From Cyathus striatus (Eukaryota > Basidiomycota > Agaricomycetes > Agaricales > Nidulariaceae): a stretch of DNA of 64,000 bases. Position numbers and translations under genes: made by a program. Where the stretch lies: contig JAOVFP010000005.1 in NCBI GenBank assembly GCA_025738555.1, positions 5,642,001-5,706,000 of the forward strand, in the 5' to 3' direction. Shown in pieces: positions 1 to 11,638 of the stretch (positions are counted from its first letter, which is position 1; every line of letters starts with the position of its first letter). The notes beneath the pieces were generated by a model. The model searched no databases and had not been told where the DNA came from. It saw only the letters and a list, made by a program, of their open reading frames with translations.

Positions 1-480
1 GCAAACCCAAAGCACATGAAAAGGGCATTGCAATGGATCAGACCTTTATAAATGGTGTGCAGGTCGCATTTTTGGTCTTGTGTCTTACTTTCTATCTCCT
101 CTGCACACCTGCAGTTGCGACTATTAATCTACCATGACTGAATATGCCAGATCTGAACAAGAGAAAGAGATTATCTTTCACCACGAGAAGGATGATCTCA
201 TGTCACATGCTCTGATTGCTTACCAATTGGAGTCAAAGATGCCAAAAGGGTGCCGCGTCGTAGTCTCTGCAAAATGAACATCTTGACAGCTAGAACACCA
301 ATGAGAATAAACAAAGAGATGAGATCTAAGATCTAAAGTCTAACATGATTTTCTTTAAAATAAAATAAAAACAAAGAAAATAAAAAAGCAAATTTCCATT
401 TGCTGTTTTTCCACTTGGCCAACTGCTAGCAAAAGATAAACCGCAAAAAGAAATCAAAGAAAAAGAAAGAATCCCCCGAC
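1..480. other. Left-edge region without a supported gene
   Basis: AT-rich sequence downstream of the U2 snRNA gene. A TATA-like stretch near 47-54 is followed by a short open frame at 134-277 (+, 47 codons, starting MTEYARSEQEK and ending VVVSAK). Its composition is acidic and basic rather than random, but nothing in it is recognisable, no intron signals support it, and it may be chance. Nothing else is visible. Confidence 0.3.
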
Positions 481-660
481 GACACAAGCCAGTAGTGCAG
501 CGGCAAGGTCATCGCGTTCCAGAGATGCAAGCAGAGCTCTAGAAGCTGGGGCGGCAAAAATTAGATAACCAATAATGAGGGCGGTGCCCTCATAATAGTG
601 GTTAAACTATTAAGAACAGATACTACACTTGATCTAAGCCAAAAGGCCAGAGTGGTGAAG
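481..660 (-). ncRNA. U2: U2 spliceosomal snRNA
   Basis: U2 pairs with the intron branch point in the spliceosome. Read on the minus strand, the RNA begins close to 660. It contains the nearly invariant 5' U2 core: the GGCCUUUUGGCUUAGAUC block that forms stem I and pairs with U6, then the branch-point recognition GUAGUA (plus-strand 621-626), then the UCUGUUCUU segment. A hairpin follows (AUGAGGGC...GCCCUCAU, about 570-593), then an Sm-type site AAUUUUUG (555-562), then a GC-rich 3' half able to form the usual terminal stems. The 3' end is estimated from the usual fungal U2 length of about 180-190 bases and is not sharply defined. A TATA box lies about 30 bases upstream. Confidence in identity is high, in the ends moderate. 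Confidence 0.88.
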
Positions 661-683
661 AATTATAGTGGTTGAGGCGGTGG

Positions 684-690
684 TTTTATA
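684..690 (-). promoter_or_regulatory. TATA box of the U2 snRNA gene
   Basis: TATAAAA on the minus strand, 24-30 bases upstream of the inferred U2 5' end near 660. This is the normal spacing for a TATA-directed RNA polymerase II start. No other snRNA promoter element is recognisable. Confidence 0.55.
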
Positions 691-1047
691 GCATTCTGAG
701 GTGCGCACGGGCCATACTACTGAGTCAGCATTGATGGCGCTATTTGTTTACGCGGGTAGCCAAAGAATGATTCCAAAAATAGAAAGAGTTCATTGTCCAA
801 GAACAATGGCGCTGAAGCGAGAATGGAAGCAAAGGCGGGATGTCGTACGGCAGAAACAAACCAGGTGTTCGCTGGGAACAATGGCTGCCGACTCTAAGGT
901 TACGAGGGTCGTCCCATCTATTCCTATTTGTCCAGCTCTCCCTCTTCTTCCACTTTACCTCTTACGACCACCATCTTGGATTCACGCCTGTCCTTCCCTT
1001 GTTTTCGTTGACGAATACTTTCTTAGATTTCATAGAGCTCACTGATC

Positions 1048-4000
1048 ATGATCGTGAGCTGCATTTTTACTATCGTGCCATTCATTGCGTCTGTTGGTGA
1101 GTGGCTGTCTTCGTGTCCAATTGCAACGTACTTACTCTTATCTTGATGCAGTCGCACAATCTTCGCCTTCTGTAGTATGTGTTGCAGGTCAATGCCTGCA
1201 GGGTTACTCTAATGTTACAAGTACGTGTTCTAATCTATCTACACTCTGCCACGCTAACTCCTCCTAGTCGGAGCAACACTTTCCGCTCCAGGTCAAACAT
1301 CTCTACACCTCCTCCCTGGCCAATACACATCCACAACAAACCCGCAACTCCTTCATACACTCCTTACATCGTCCTCAGCCTCCCTTTCCCCCTCAGCAGG
1401 ATTCAACGCCTCGCTCTCTACTCTTCCACTCAATCTCGTACTCTCACCTGGCCTATCAATATTCTCCGATACTGGGTACTCTGGCGACTCATCTTTCACT
1501 GAACTTCCCACATCTCCAAACACTTCACTCTCACGTCTCTCTCAGCCAAGTCCATCGCACTAGCAGAAAATGTGTACGCATCAATAAGCTTAGGGTCGAA
1601 CACCACACTGTTCTATATGACTCCGTGCCTGACGTCTCTCAGCTTCCGTTTCCTCCTCGTTTACCCTCACAAGTCTGCAATCTACAACCTGCTCTCCCGC
1701 TTGCTCCGGCTCGGGCATCTGTTCCTCCGGAACTTGCGTCTGTCCACCAGGATTCACCGGTTCATCATGTGAATCCTGCGCCTCAGGATTCTTCGGGATC
1801 CACATGCCAGGCTTGTCCTTCCGATTGCGCACAATGTGACGAAGGGATCAATGGTACTGGACGCTGTCTGAAGGCTAATATCACCGGTGCACCAGAGACC
1901 TGTGGATGTGAGAACGGAGTGTGCAATTCCAGTGGGCAATGTACGTGTAATGCAGGATTCGTTGCCTCTGGTAATGGCACTGCGTGTTCCAAGTGCTCCG
2001 ATGGATTCTTTTGACGAGTACTGGGGACTGCAAGGGTATGTTTATTTACTTACTGGATTATTATCGTTTCTAATTTCTTTTTGTAAAGTCTGCCAGCTCG
2101 GGTGCACAAAATGCGCAGACACAAGTGGCATATGCATATCTTGCGCTCAAGGCTTCACCCAAGACACCTCTGACCGCACAAAATGCGACGCCGTCGCTAC
2201 CTCTACGTCTACCGGTATCGTCTGTCCAGACAATTCTTTCGCAGACGGTACAACATGCTCTCCCTGTGCGGCGGCTTGCCAGACGTGCAAAGGCGGAACA
2301 TCGAACGATTGTACATTGTGCGCAAGTAAAAGTTACATGTTTAATGGTGCCTGTGTGAGTGCGGATAGTCAGGGTGTGTGTGAAGGATCAGGAGGGTTCG
2401 TGGCAGATAATGTTAAGCATGTTTGTGATAGTAAGTTGTTTCTGTTTTCATTTGATGTGGGCAAGTACTGATGTGATTACAGCGTGCGGTGCGAAATGCA
2501 CAAGTTGTGGAATTCCTGGTTTTAGTGTCGCTTCGACGATTAACGATTTGAAGTGCACTGGCTGTCTTCCTGGTTCTTTCCTCTCGAATGGGCAATGTGT
2601 TGATAGTTGTCCTTCGGGAACGTTTGTTGATCCTAAGGATAATATGACGTGTACCGGTACGTTCTTTCTTTCCATACGTTATCATCTTTACTCATTCTTT
2701 CCAGCTTGTGACTCCTCATGTTCTACTTGCTCCGGTAGTGCAACATTCTGCCTAACCTGCGCGTCCTCATCGCAGGTGGCTACTCCAAGTGGTCAATGCG
2801 CGTCCAGCTGCCCGTCCAACAGTTTTACTCTATCTTCCTCCAAAACATGTCAATCTGCCACCCAGACTGTGCATCCTGCTCCGGACCCGGGTTCAACCAA
2901 TGCTCAACCTGCCCCTCCGACCGACCGGTTCTATCCAACGGAAGGTGTATGCCCGCAGCCAGCTGCGGAAAAGGACAATACTTCGATTCAACAGCGGGTT
3001 GTAAGAGCTGTGATCGAGTTGTGCGAGCTGTTCGGGGTCCAGTGCAAATCAGTGTCTTTCTTGCAGTAGCGATTCACAAGTCCTGCAATCTGGAAGTTGT
3101 GTCGATGCCAAGTGTACCTCCGGAAATGTGGTATCTGGATTGGGATATGCTTGTCTACTCTCGTTATTGTTCCTAAAGCAGACGGAACGGGCACGACACA
3201 GGCTCTTCCTACTATCACCGGCATCTCCGATCCCACAGTGATAACTTCACCTAAAGCGAAACTTCAGTGGTGGGAAATCCTCCTCATGGCACTTGGTTGT
3301 GCGTTCATCTTCGTCGCTGTTCTCTTCTGCCTCCGCAGGCGCGCAAAGAAGAGAAGAATGGAACAGACGAGACAGTTCGCGCAAGCTAAGCGGATAGGTG
3401 GACATGGGTGGAAATGGAGACTTGTACGATTTGGGGAGAAGCTGTTTGGGCATAAACGGAGTCCGAAAGGTGGAGCGGTGTATCTCCATACGCAAGGGGT
3501 GGAGAGGGAGAGGCCGTCATTTTATAGGTATAGGGATGAGGAGGATCTGGAGCGTGGTAAGACGCTGGATGTTGTCGATTCGTATGATCACAAGTCGAGG
3601 AAGGGGACGAGTTATGCGCCTTCTTCATTGCCTTCTTTGGATGATCGGTTGGATGTTCCTCGGAATGCCAATGTTAGAACGAGGGAGCAACGGCTCTCGG
3701 ACCATTCGATGTTTTCAGAAATTACCGGGACGCAGAGGAATACCCCCGAGCCGAGACAGCCTGTCAAAGGTGGAGTGGGGGTGGTTGCACCTGTGCCTGT
3801 GAACATTACCGGTTCTTCTTCACGAAGCACGCTTCTTGAAAGGCTACAGAAGCAGCTAAAGGAAGAACAGGAGCAACTTAAGCAACAACAGCAGCATATC
3901 GAACAACTTCAGCTTCAAGAACAGCAAAAGGGACAGGAACAGCAGAAATCAAGGTTCTCGGAGAGTACCTTCAGCTTATCAGCTTATACCCGCCCGCAGT

Positions 4001-4410
4001 CGACTCCGTTGGTTGATCTGGACGATACGCCTCCGCCTCCGGTCCCGAAGATGCCTAGTATGCCGACGGAGGCTGAGAGGATTGTGATGGCTGTCCGACC
4101 GGGTTTGCTTGCTGGTATCCAACAGCAGCAGCTACAGACTGGAGTGGGGACGGGGGTGGCGGCTGCGCCGCCTGCTACATTTAACTCTTTCCTTACGCCT
4201 AATTATACGGGTGTGCAGAGTGGTACTGGGATGCAGACGAACTTTACGGGGATGTCTGCTCCTGTTGGAAGTACGGCTCTGCAGGTGAATTTCACAGGAA
4301 TGTCGGCACCTGCTGCAGCCACACAGGGTACGGGATCGTATTGGATGCAGCCTGTTCAGTCTAGTGCGACTGGCGCGTCTGCTGGGTCGCGTAATCCATT
4401 CAGGCAATAA
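1048..4410 (+). CDS. Cysteine-rich (EGF/furin-like repeat) single-pass membrane protein, frame-broken
   Basis: Type I membrane protein with a large cysteine-rich ectodomain of unknown ligand. Exon 1 encodes a signal peptide (MIVSCIFTIVPFIASV). Five introns are visible: 1097-1151, 1221-1267, 2036-2088, 2431-2482 and 2657-2704. A conserved non-cysteine block comes first, then EGF-like repeats (CSPACSGSGICSSGTCVC from about 1700) and furin-like CxxC repeats to about 3130. A transmembrane helix (WWEILLMALGCAFIFVAVLF, about 3271-3330) precedes a basic stop-transfer stretch, a Gln-rich coiled coil (about 3830-3960) and repeats of the type NFTGMSAP. The C-terminus is NPFRQ, and NPF is a known EH-domain ligand. 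The reading frame breaks near 1535, 1617, 1650, 1797, 2011, 2856, 3013 and 3145; seven look like one missing base and one like an extra base. With these allowed for, the product would be about 1037 residues. Either an indel-rich assembly or a decayed gene. The 3' third is intact. Confidence 0.75.
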
Positions 4411-5490
4411 GCTGTCTTCAAACTCTTGCTATGATTCATTCCAGTCATCACCTCCGATTTGTTTGGACTATTTTCTCTCCACACCTTCGTTTAATCCATT
4501 GCATTGCATATCCTTTCACATCACATTTTTTGCTTATACTTACTGTATTTTATTCGTTAGCTAGTCTTTCACGTCTCATCATCGGATGTCTTTCCTTTGT
4601 ATCACTTACTTACACACCACGTTCACGGCAGCACATACGTACTACATAGCATATCATACGCGACCAGATAGCGTACGTACGCACTAGCGTCGTCATACGC
4701 GGCACCGCAATAATAGATTATGCAGCACTTAGAGTCAGATTCTATTTTCCCCGTCTCATTAAGAACCGCCCGGGGCTGGTTGGTAAGTCCCGGAGTGAAA
4801 AGGTGAGTTTGGCCGGGAAGACGGGAAAGAGGGTGTGTGAAAATACGACAGTCAGCAGGAGAGGCGAAAGGTCGCAGGCATCGTGACCTTACTCAGGTTC
4901 TGACCATTCGGATCTGCCACTTGAATTCAACTTTTTCTTCATTTCTGTTTCATTGCTAACAGCTTCGTATGGTTTGGTTTGGGTGGTCTGCTGAGCTGTC
5001 TCGTTGAGCTTACGCGTCTACGCCTCAACACGTGCGTGGATCTTTGCTGTGTCGTGAAGACAACTACCGCGGACCACAGCCATTTCCATTTAGACCGGGC
5101 AGACGAACGATTATTTCATAATTTATGGAAGGCTACCCGAGTGTGTTATAAGCAGAGCTCATTCATCCCATCTATCTTTGATTTCTCTCATCTCATCATT
5201 GTAGTGCGCGCGTTTGCAGGTTTCTCATCCGCTTATATCTTGCTATATCAGAAGCTCCGCCGCGTGAGCTTTTTCATATATATCCCTCCCCAATTTCAGT
5301 CCTTCCCTTACTTTCTCTCGGATTAGGCGGCGTAGGCCATTTAAGCTGTTCTCCTTGCCATCAAGCTTCGCTCCAGATCTTCTCTTTTTCCTCGTTTTCC
5401 CTCTCCCATCTGCCGCAGATTACCCCGCCTTTTCAAGTTGATTTCGCTCGTCCGGCCGGTTTTCTATCTTGCTTTGGATTCGGATTGGCA
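4411..5490. other. Intergenic: 3' end of the membrane-protein gene and PP2C leader
   Basis: About 1.1 kb without a supported gene. The first part carries short alternating CATACG/TACGTACG stretches (about 4630-4700). From about 5280 to 5490 the sequence is rich in pyrimidines (CTTCC, TTTTCC), as is common just upstream of fungal start codons, and probably forms the promoter and 5' leader of the PP2C gene at 5491. Open frames here look like chance. Confidence 0.4.
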
Positions 5491-7006
5491 ATGCTCGTCG
5501 AACGAGCTTCGTCGTATGACTGGGCCTATGCGGATGATATCCCTGGGTCGCGATGTGGTCCTGAAGACGGCCCATGGCCGCGCTCGTATCAGGTCCTGAA
5601 GGAGGACGAACTATGGACCGAGCTCAAGTTCCTTGCGAAGCCGCAGACTTTCACATTCGACAAGCACAGAGGATGGAAAGCGGATGCAGTCAATTTCCAA
5701 CCTTCTCCCAAGGCCAAGACGCAGGACAGATATGTAGTGACTCAGCTGGAGATATATGGGCGCATGTGGACTTTGACAGGTGTATTTGATGGTGTGTCCC
5801 TTTCTCCCCCACATTTAACTGCGTGTTTACCCCAGCCTGATTATTCCCCATTTACAAGGTCACCTTGGTGATGTCACAGTTGAACATGTTGCACATCACC
5901 TGCCAATCATTATCCGCGATGAGATGCGGAAGTTGCTTCAGGACAAGCCTGGTTACACCCCCCCTGCGGATGTCATTGCGGAAACCTTCTCACGCGCGAT
6001 AATGGCTTTCGACGATGCGATAGCGGGAGACGTGTTGGATTTGTTTGGTGGTCTCGAAGGGTTGAAGAACTTTAGCGACGCGGAGATACGGAGTATCATC
6101 AATGACCAGTATCATGGCGGTGTCAACTGGAAGAAGACTAGACTGTGTATGTATGGCACAACCGCTCTTGTAGCGCTTGTGGATCCTGACCACCACAACC
6201 TCTGGATCGCAAACCTCGGTGATTGCCAGGCCAGTAAGTACGGTATATTAATCCTGTGGGTCACGAGTTGACGAGTCTTCTTCACAGTAATGGTTTACCC
6301 CGCGAAGGACTCAACAGAGTGGAAGATGGACCTGCTGACCCACACCCACAACGGTTACAACGATGCCGAACTCGAGCGTATAAAGAAAGCTCACCCCGGG
6401 GAACCGGAGTGCATTGTTGATCGACGTGTACTCGGGGCGCTTGCACCCACGAGATGTGAGTTCATAACAGTTAATCTTGACTTAGGCGTCTTTTCGAAGC
6501 GCCGGTCAACTGCCATATTATTAGTATACTTATTTTTGTCTTCTTCGGCAGGTCTAGGAGATATCCCCTTCAAGCAACCTGTAGAGTTCACTCGTCGTAT
6601 CTTGTATAACCTCTCTCCGGGATTCCATGATACCTCGCCTTGGGAAGAGTTTCTTCTCCGAAATAAAACCCCACCATATATCACAGCAGAGCCAGAAGTG
6701 ATTCACCGGCGGCTGGACGAAGGCGACTTTTCAACTCTCCATCCGAGGTATTTAATACTTGTTTCGGACGGATTCACGGACTTGTGCGAAGACGAGGGGC
6801 AAGGAACAATAGTCGAAAGCTGGGCAGGCGCTTCATATTCTTTTGACCTTCCGGACACACCTAACGGATCGAAGGACAACTTGGCGCTGAGGTTGCTTCG
6901 TAGGGCTTTGGGCGGTGATGACCTATTTACCGTGTCGCGGGCTTTAACTCTGGATATGGATACCGCCTGGCTCGATGATACGTCTATTGTGGTGCAGACG
7001 TTGTAA
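5491..7006 (+). CDS. PP2C-type serine/threonine protein phosphatase
   Basis: Mg/Mn-dependent phosphatase of the PPM family, most like the fungal group annotated as pyruvate dehydrogenase phosphatase-like. Four exons: 5491-5791, 5859-6233, 6288-6455 and 6552-7006. They join to an exact open frame of 432 residues. PP2C motifs occur in order: VFDGHLGD at the first splice junction (metal-binding Asp), TTALVALVD, NLGDCQA, LVSDGFTDL (second metal-binding Asp) and DDTSIVVQTL at the C-terminus. No signal peptide or membrane segment is visible. The start ATG is the first in frame after the pyrimidine-rich leader. The gene has no frame break, unlike its upstream neighbour. The substrate cannot be read from sequence, so mitochondrial pyruvate dehydrogenase is only one possibility. 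Confidence 0.9.
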
Positions 7007-9685
7007 ACTGACCTGTGCTCTTTTCTATTGGGTAATTTGGTGGTTATCTGGCGTGTGTTTTTGGGCTTTATCTTGTATATATTATAATGTCGCAATATCC
7101 TGTAATGATGTACTATATAACTTATTATATACCCTGCTATCTACATAACGACAAGCGGTGCGGTGTAGAGTCTGTATACCGTAGGTCTGTACTTAGTCAT
7201 CGATGACCGCCTCGACCCGATTGCGTGCGCGAGAGATGTAATCGAGATAATCTGAGTGATCGAAATCGCTCGATCATACGGCCAGACATGGTTATGCACG
7301 CTGTTTCTGCCTGTGTGCTCTTCTGTGCTCATATGTACCTGAGCGATGAACCTAAAAATGGTGCAAGCCTGGAGCAGCCAATTGCCAATCACTTACAGTG
7401 AAACCTGTCGGTCTCATTATGTTCTTTTATCGCTGTAGAATGCTATGAGCGATTATAAAAGCTATCACCGGTGCCCTACGCTTGTAACTGTTGCCTACCG
7501 AGATTGCATCAAGTGCAATTAGTCGGGTGAATTTAAGGTTACACTTAAGCATCTGATATTTCACGCGTGGACGATGGTTTTCTACCCCCCCTCCGCACCC
7601 CTCCGCGGAGGAGTCTAGTTTCTAAATCGATGGCTCTCGACGTCGTATAAATCCCGTCAACCGCCACGAGCCGCCACGCACCTCCCGCAATGCACCGCGA
7701 TTATCATTTTGTCCAAGATAATTATCTCGCAGAAGGTACCCTCAAGTCCTGCAACACATGTACCTAATCGCCAAGCTTAATGGCAGGGGGAATGTAGTAT
7801 CTGGAAGTATACTTCCTCATACATGCACATTTTTGATGTGCGTGACGACGTTTGAAGCTATTCTCCTCCAGGATTTATGAAATATAGGAAATGCTGACCG
7901 GCTGATCGTACTACGTTCGGTACGGGCGCCATAACTTGTTTCAGGGTGTATCTTGCTATTCCCATATATACGTTTTTAAAACATGCCCTGAAATTACCAA
8001 CGCTACGGGAGAGAATGTCTTCATTAGTTTTTTTGCATGGTGTTTTATTCCTGTCGGACAGGTGTGGGGACTGATCGACTCGGAAACGAGGTAGAGTAAC
8101 TTGCAGCGCTTCTGCGTCATTGGTCGTCACAAGGCTGATAAGCGTCGATATGTTTTCTGAATGTTTTAATGTCTAGGTGTTATCGAGGTCTTGCGCGTCT
8201 TTACATGTCGATATACTGTCTCCTATTCTTTATAGAGAGGTTGTTAGTGCCTTACACTTAGAATGCACGCGGTAGTCAGAATTTCAGGAATTTGGTAAGG
8301 TCGAAGGTAAGTTAAATTAATCATATACCAATACTTCCCAGCATAACGGCGTAATTTTTCGGAAATTGTAGCTCCTAAAAATTATATGTTATTAACTTGG
8401 ACTAAATGCAACTCGCCTGGAATTCGCCACAGCAAGACTGAGGCATTTCCAAATCATGATCAGCTGCAAGCTAACGATGACACTAATAATTTTGAAAGCT
8501 AGCGGAATATTATGAGCTCCTAACCAGCTCCTAAACTTTGAAATAATTCGGCACCTGGGCGAGAATGATTTTGCAAACATATTGGGTACTGATATTGTGA
8601 CGATTTCATAAATACCCCTAAAATGGAGTTATAATGTTTAGTATAGTAGGTTTGTACTTTTTGAGAAATTTATGAGTTTAAATATTTACAATAGATCGTC
8701 GCAACTTACAATAGGAAGATACTTTACAGCACGCAGAAGATTGATCGATGATCCTCCAAATATGTGGTTTGAAAACGTGCATCAAAGTTTCGTAACCGCA
8801 ATTAAATCATACCACATAAATCTGAAGACGATACCTTCAAATTTTCAGGCAAAGACGAACATTACAGTCGGGAGATGACCATTGCGACTAGTCACTTAGA
8901 AGTTAGGAGATGTTGGAGCAATGTTGAAGTCTGTTGATCTAGTTGGTCGTTGATTTGTTGATGTTTGGTTATTGTTAATTCTCTAACCAAATATTGGACT
9001 CTACAATCTCCTTGGCATGGACTCTTTTGAACCCATGACACACTGCAAGTGATGAAAATCCTGTGAAAACCGCGGAATAAATCTTTATGAACGAAGCTTC
9101 ACACAGCAAAGATAGGTGGGCCATCATGTTACGTGTAAGAAATGCTAGCTCTATTCATAGCGGGCTCCATTATCGCTTTATCTTTCGCCACTGAAGTACA
9201 TATCACAGTGTTCGTAGCACGGCGATCAAGGAAGTCAACGAAAATACAGTCTCGGGTGCTCTTTTGGTGCTCTTCCATAAGGATTCTGTTGTGCCCGAGT
9301 CGACGCCTTAAGTGTTGATCAGTGCATGGCACTATCGGATAAATTGCCGCAGTTAATTAAGAAGGTAGATCTATTTTGACTCTTCCCTTGCTGTACCAGT
9401 AAATTTTTATTCATTCTTATCTATTGCTATTTAACTTGCAGACTACGCGGAAGGATCGTGTTGAGCGAAATGTATACTTAGCTATGCTACACTCCGCGAT
9501 GGTCAAGGCTCCGTCGGATTTTCTGCTTGAATGGGTCGGCACCGTCGATTGAAACTATATTTACTTTTCTTCCCGATACAAACACGGATTCCCGCTAGCA
9601 AGCAATGATGATTAGAAAGTCTATCTTATTATAGGTCAGCTCATAAAGGCATCCAACGACTTGTGATGCGCCCCTTCCGTGAGCG

Positions 9686-9737
9686 GCTACGGAGCCCGTA
9701 CCCTCGAGGTTAACCTCGGGATACAAGGCTACGTAGC
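9686..9737. repeat. Palindromic hairpin, copy 1
   Basis: A 52-base near-perfect inverted repeat. The left arm starts GCTACGGAGCCCGTACCC, the right arm ends GGATACAAGGCTACGTAGC, and the centre GAGGTTAACCTC is itself a palindrome. It would fold into a long stem with a few mismatches. A related palindrome lies 146 bases downstream, and both are followed directly by GAACTG. Confidence 0.7.
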
Positions 9738-9831
9738 GAACTGCGGTGTGGGTGTCACAGCGCTGTTGCCAATGTCGTAAGTATCTATCCAGTGGATACG
9801 CGAATAGCGTCAGATGTGAGTGGCCATGTCA

Positions 9832-9885
9832 GCTACGCAGCCTGTATCCTGAGATTTTCACTCTCGGGGTACATGGCTACATAGC
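9832..9885. repeat. Palindromic hairpin, copy 2
   Basis: A 54-base imperfect inverted repeat running from GCTACGCAGCCTGTATCC to GGTACATGGCTACATAGC, with a less symmetrical centre (GAGATTTTCACTCTC). It is clearly related to the hairpin at 9686-9737 in both arms and in the GAACTG that follows. The pair form an imperfect direct repeat of an inverted repeat. Confidence 0.65.
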
Positions 9886-10336
9886 GAACTGAAGTTGACA
9901 CAATCTACATCGACGACATTGGTGAGATGCTGTTGCGAATTGAATTCGCCTTGAAGAGTTACTCTTCAACAGGCCCTTTTATCCAATTACGCTGTGGGTG
10001 CTAAATGAATTCTGCGATAATTGAAAGATAGAGATATAGGGCAAGCTTCAATTCTTGAATCCACTACAGCACGAAATACACGACTTCTAAGCTCTGCACA
10101 GCCGCTGTGTGGTGCTCTAATGCTTATCTCTCGGATTCTTTTGCAACACGTAAAATGTCAAGCGAGAATCGATAAGATAGGCATGGAATCATACACGGTG
10201 TAAATACTACAGAAAGTCCGAATGAGAAAGAGCGACGGAGGCTTTGAATAGATTACAGTGATACGTGAGTCGTAAGTCGTAAGTACGTAGGTTTTACGGT
10301 GTACAGAAGGAAATAAGTGTCCTATGTACGGAGAAA

Positions 10337-11638
10337 TTAAAGACCCTCAATAAACTTGGTTCCTCCTTCGAAAGTCATTACAGAATGTCCCGATTGCGAT
10401 GAGTTTTGCCGGCCCTGACTGCTGGCATGCCGTTGCGATTCGGGGGCAAGTTCTGGGGATGTCGTCCTCAATCCTATAGGTGGAGAAAATTGGGGTGAGG
10501 AGTTCGATGACGAATGTGACGATAGCTGTCTGTGGATGCTAGGAAGAGTAGGCTGTGGTGAAGGGCTAAACCTGTCAGGATACGATAAGCCGCGGATTCC
10601 TTGAAGTTCGAAACGAACATTTAAACTTGAGTCGGAAGATACGATAGAATGCCTCGGTGAAGGAATAGATGATCCAGAAAGAATAGATCTGGGTTGGGTA
10701 GAAGGCGAGTGGGTCCTTTTGGGTGCCTCCGGTCTGGCGCCCTCAGAGAAAGATTGGGGAACTCCGTCACCTGAATACGAAAAATCGCTTCCAGAGCGGG
10801 CGTGTATCCAGCCGCCTGTATCCGCTCTATCCAATGGTATCCCCTTGTCTGAGTTTGCCGTGAACCTATTCAGCTTTCGAAGGCCCGGTAGCTTACCAAG
10901 TCGTGCAAACCAAGAGGGGGAATCGTCTGCATCGGCACTATATACTATCAACGGTGTTCCTGACGCATGTTTTTTATGATATCGGGCGTGCTTCGAGCGG
11001 CGTATATCGTTTGTGGAAGCATTATCCCGCCATAGGTATATGGCCGCTGATCCTGCAGTAACGATTATGATAACCAAAACGACCACAACGATGATAAATC
11101 CTGTCTAGTATGTCAGCGATGTTTTCTAATAAATGAAAACGCATTCTGCACCCGTCACCGAGCCGCCAATCTTTGGGCTATCGCGTTTCATTAAATGTAC
11201 ACCCGTGTCGCAGCTTTCTGAGGGACACATATCGGATGGTATAAAGACAGGAGACATTGTGAGACAGTTGCCAAACAGATGTCGCTGCTGGGTGGTCGTA
11301 GGTTCGTCGTCAGAAGTTGATTGGAGAGATTTCTCTTCAACTTGAAGTTGTTATGAAATAGAGGTTGTGGAATGAGAAGAACATATTGAGCATCGGCGCT
11401 GTACCATGCATTTCCAATACCGGCGACACCGGATATGATTCCAATTCGCAGTAACCCTTCTAAGTATAGCCACAGCTCGGCGACACATGACCGTTTGTTC
11501 TCATCTTCAACTTTGAAGCTCAGTTTCAATAGTACGCGCCTGTACGCGTCGGAAAGCCTCCTGTTCAACCTCCAACTCCTGTCCCTCCTCCTTAACTTCC
11601 CTGTCCACTTGCCACTCTTTTCCACTTGACTTTGTCAT
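10337..11638 (-). CDS. Unrecognised single-pass membrane protein with Ser/Pro-rich tail
   Basis: Not recognised by family. The C-terminal exon (11100-10337) begins with a transmembrane helix (FIIVVVVLVIIIVTAGSAAI) followed by a basic juxtamembrane stretch and a roughly 200-residue Ser/Pro/Gln-rich tail ending KFIEGL. A well-formed intron (11151-11101, donor GTGCAG, branch-like GCTGAC) joins it to an upstream exon with a cysteine-containing segment just before the membrane (FGNCLTMSPVFIPSDMCPSE). Further upstream two coding-like blocks in other frames, one starting at 11638 (MTKSSGKEW) and one containing IGIISGVAGIGNAWYSADAQ, can be connected only by allowing a missing base near 11510 and another near 11345. 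The N-terminal half and start are therefore uncertain; the membrane helix and tail are firm. Confidence 0.55.

Larger units (their letters stand above)
7007..10336. other. 3.3 kb gene-poor region
   Basis: No open frame here has exon-intron structure or a recognisable product. The sequence is AT-rich with scattered GC-richer patches (7590-7700), and stop codons are frequent in all frames. The only clear structure is the pair of palindromes at 9686-9737 and 9832-9885, annotated separately. The region may be ancient repeat remains, but no terminal repeats or transposase motifs were seen. Confidence 0.5.

Noticed and set aside
701..1100. Overlapping plus-strand open frames upstream of the cysteine-rich gene
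   Set aside because: Two frames overlap, neither has splice sites or a recognisable product, and the real start with a signal peptide is at 1048.
4979..5326. 115-codon plus-strand open frame before the PP2C gene
   Set aside because: Cysteine- and phenylalanine-rich translation typical of pyrimidine-rich leader DNA; no family features. Treated as promoter or leader.
11191..11625. Continuous 144-codon minus frame at the membrane-protein gene
   Set aside because: Parts of it look coding, but its C-terminal third competes with a better frame that splices into the membrane exon; the continuous version lacks the helix.
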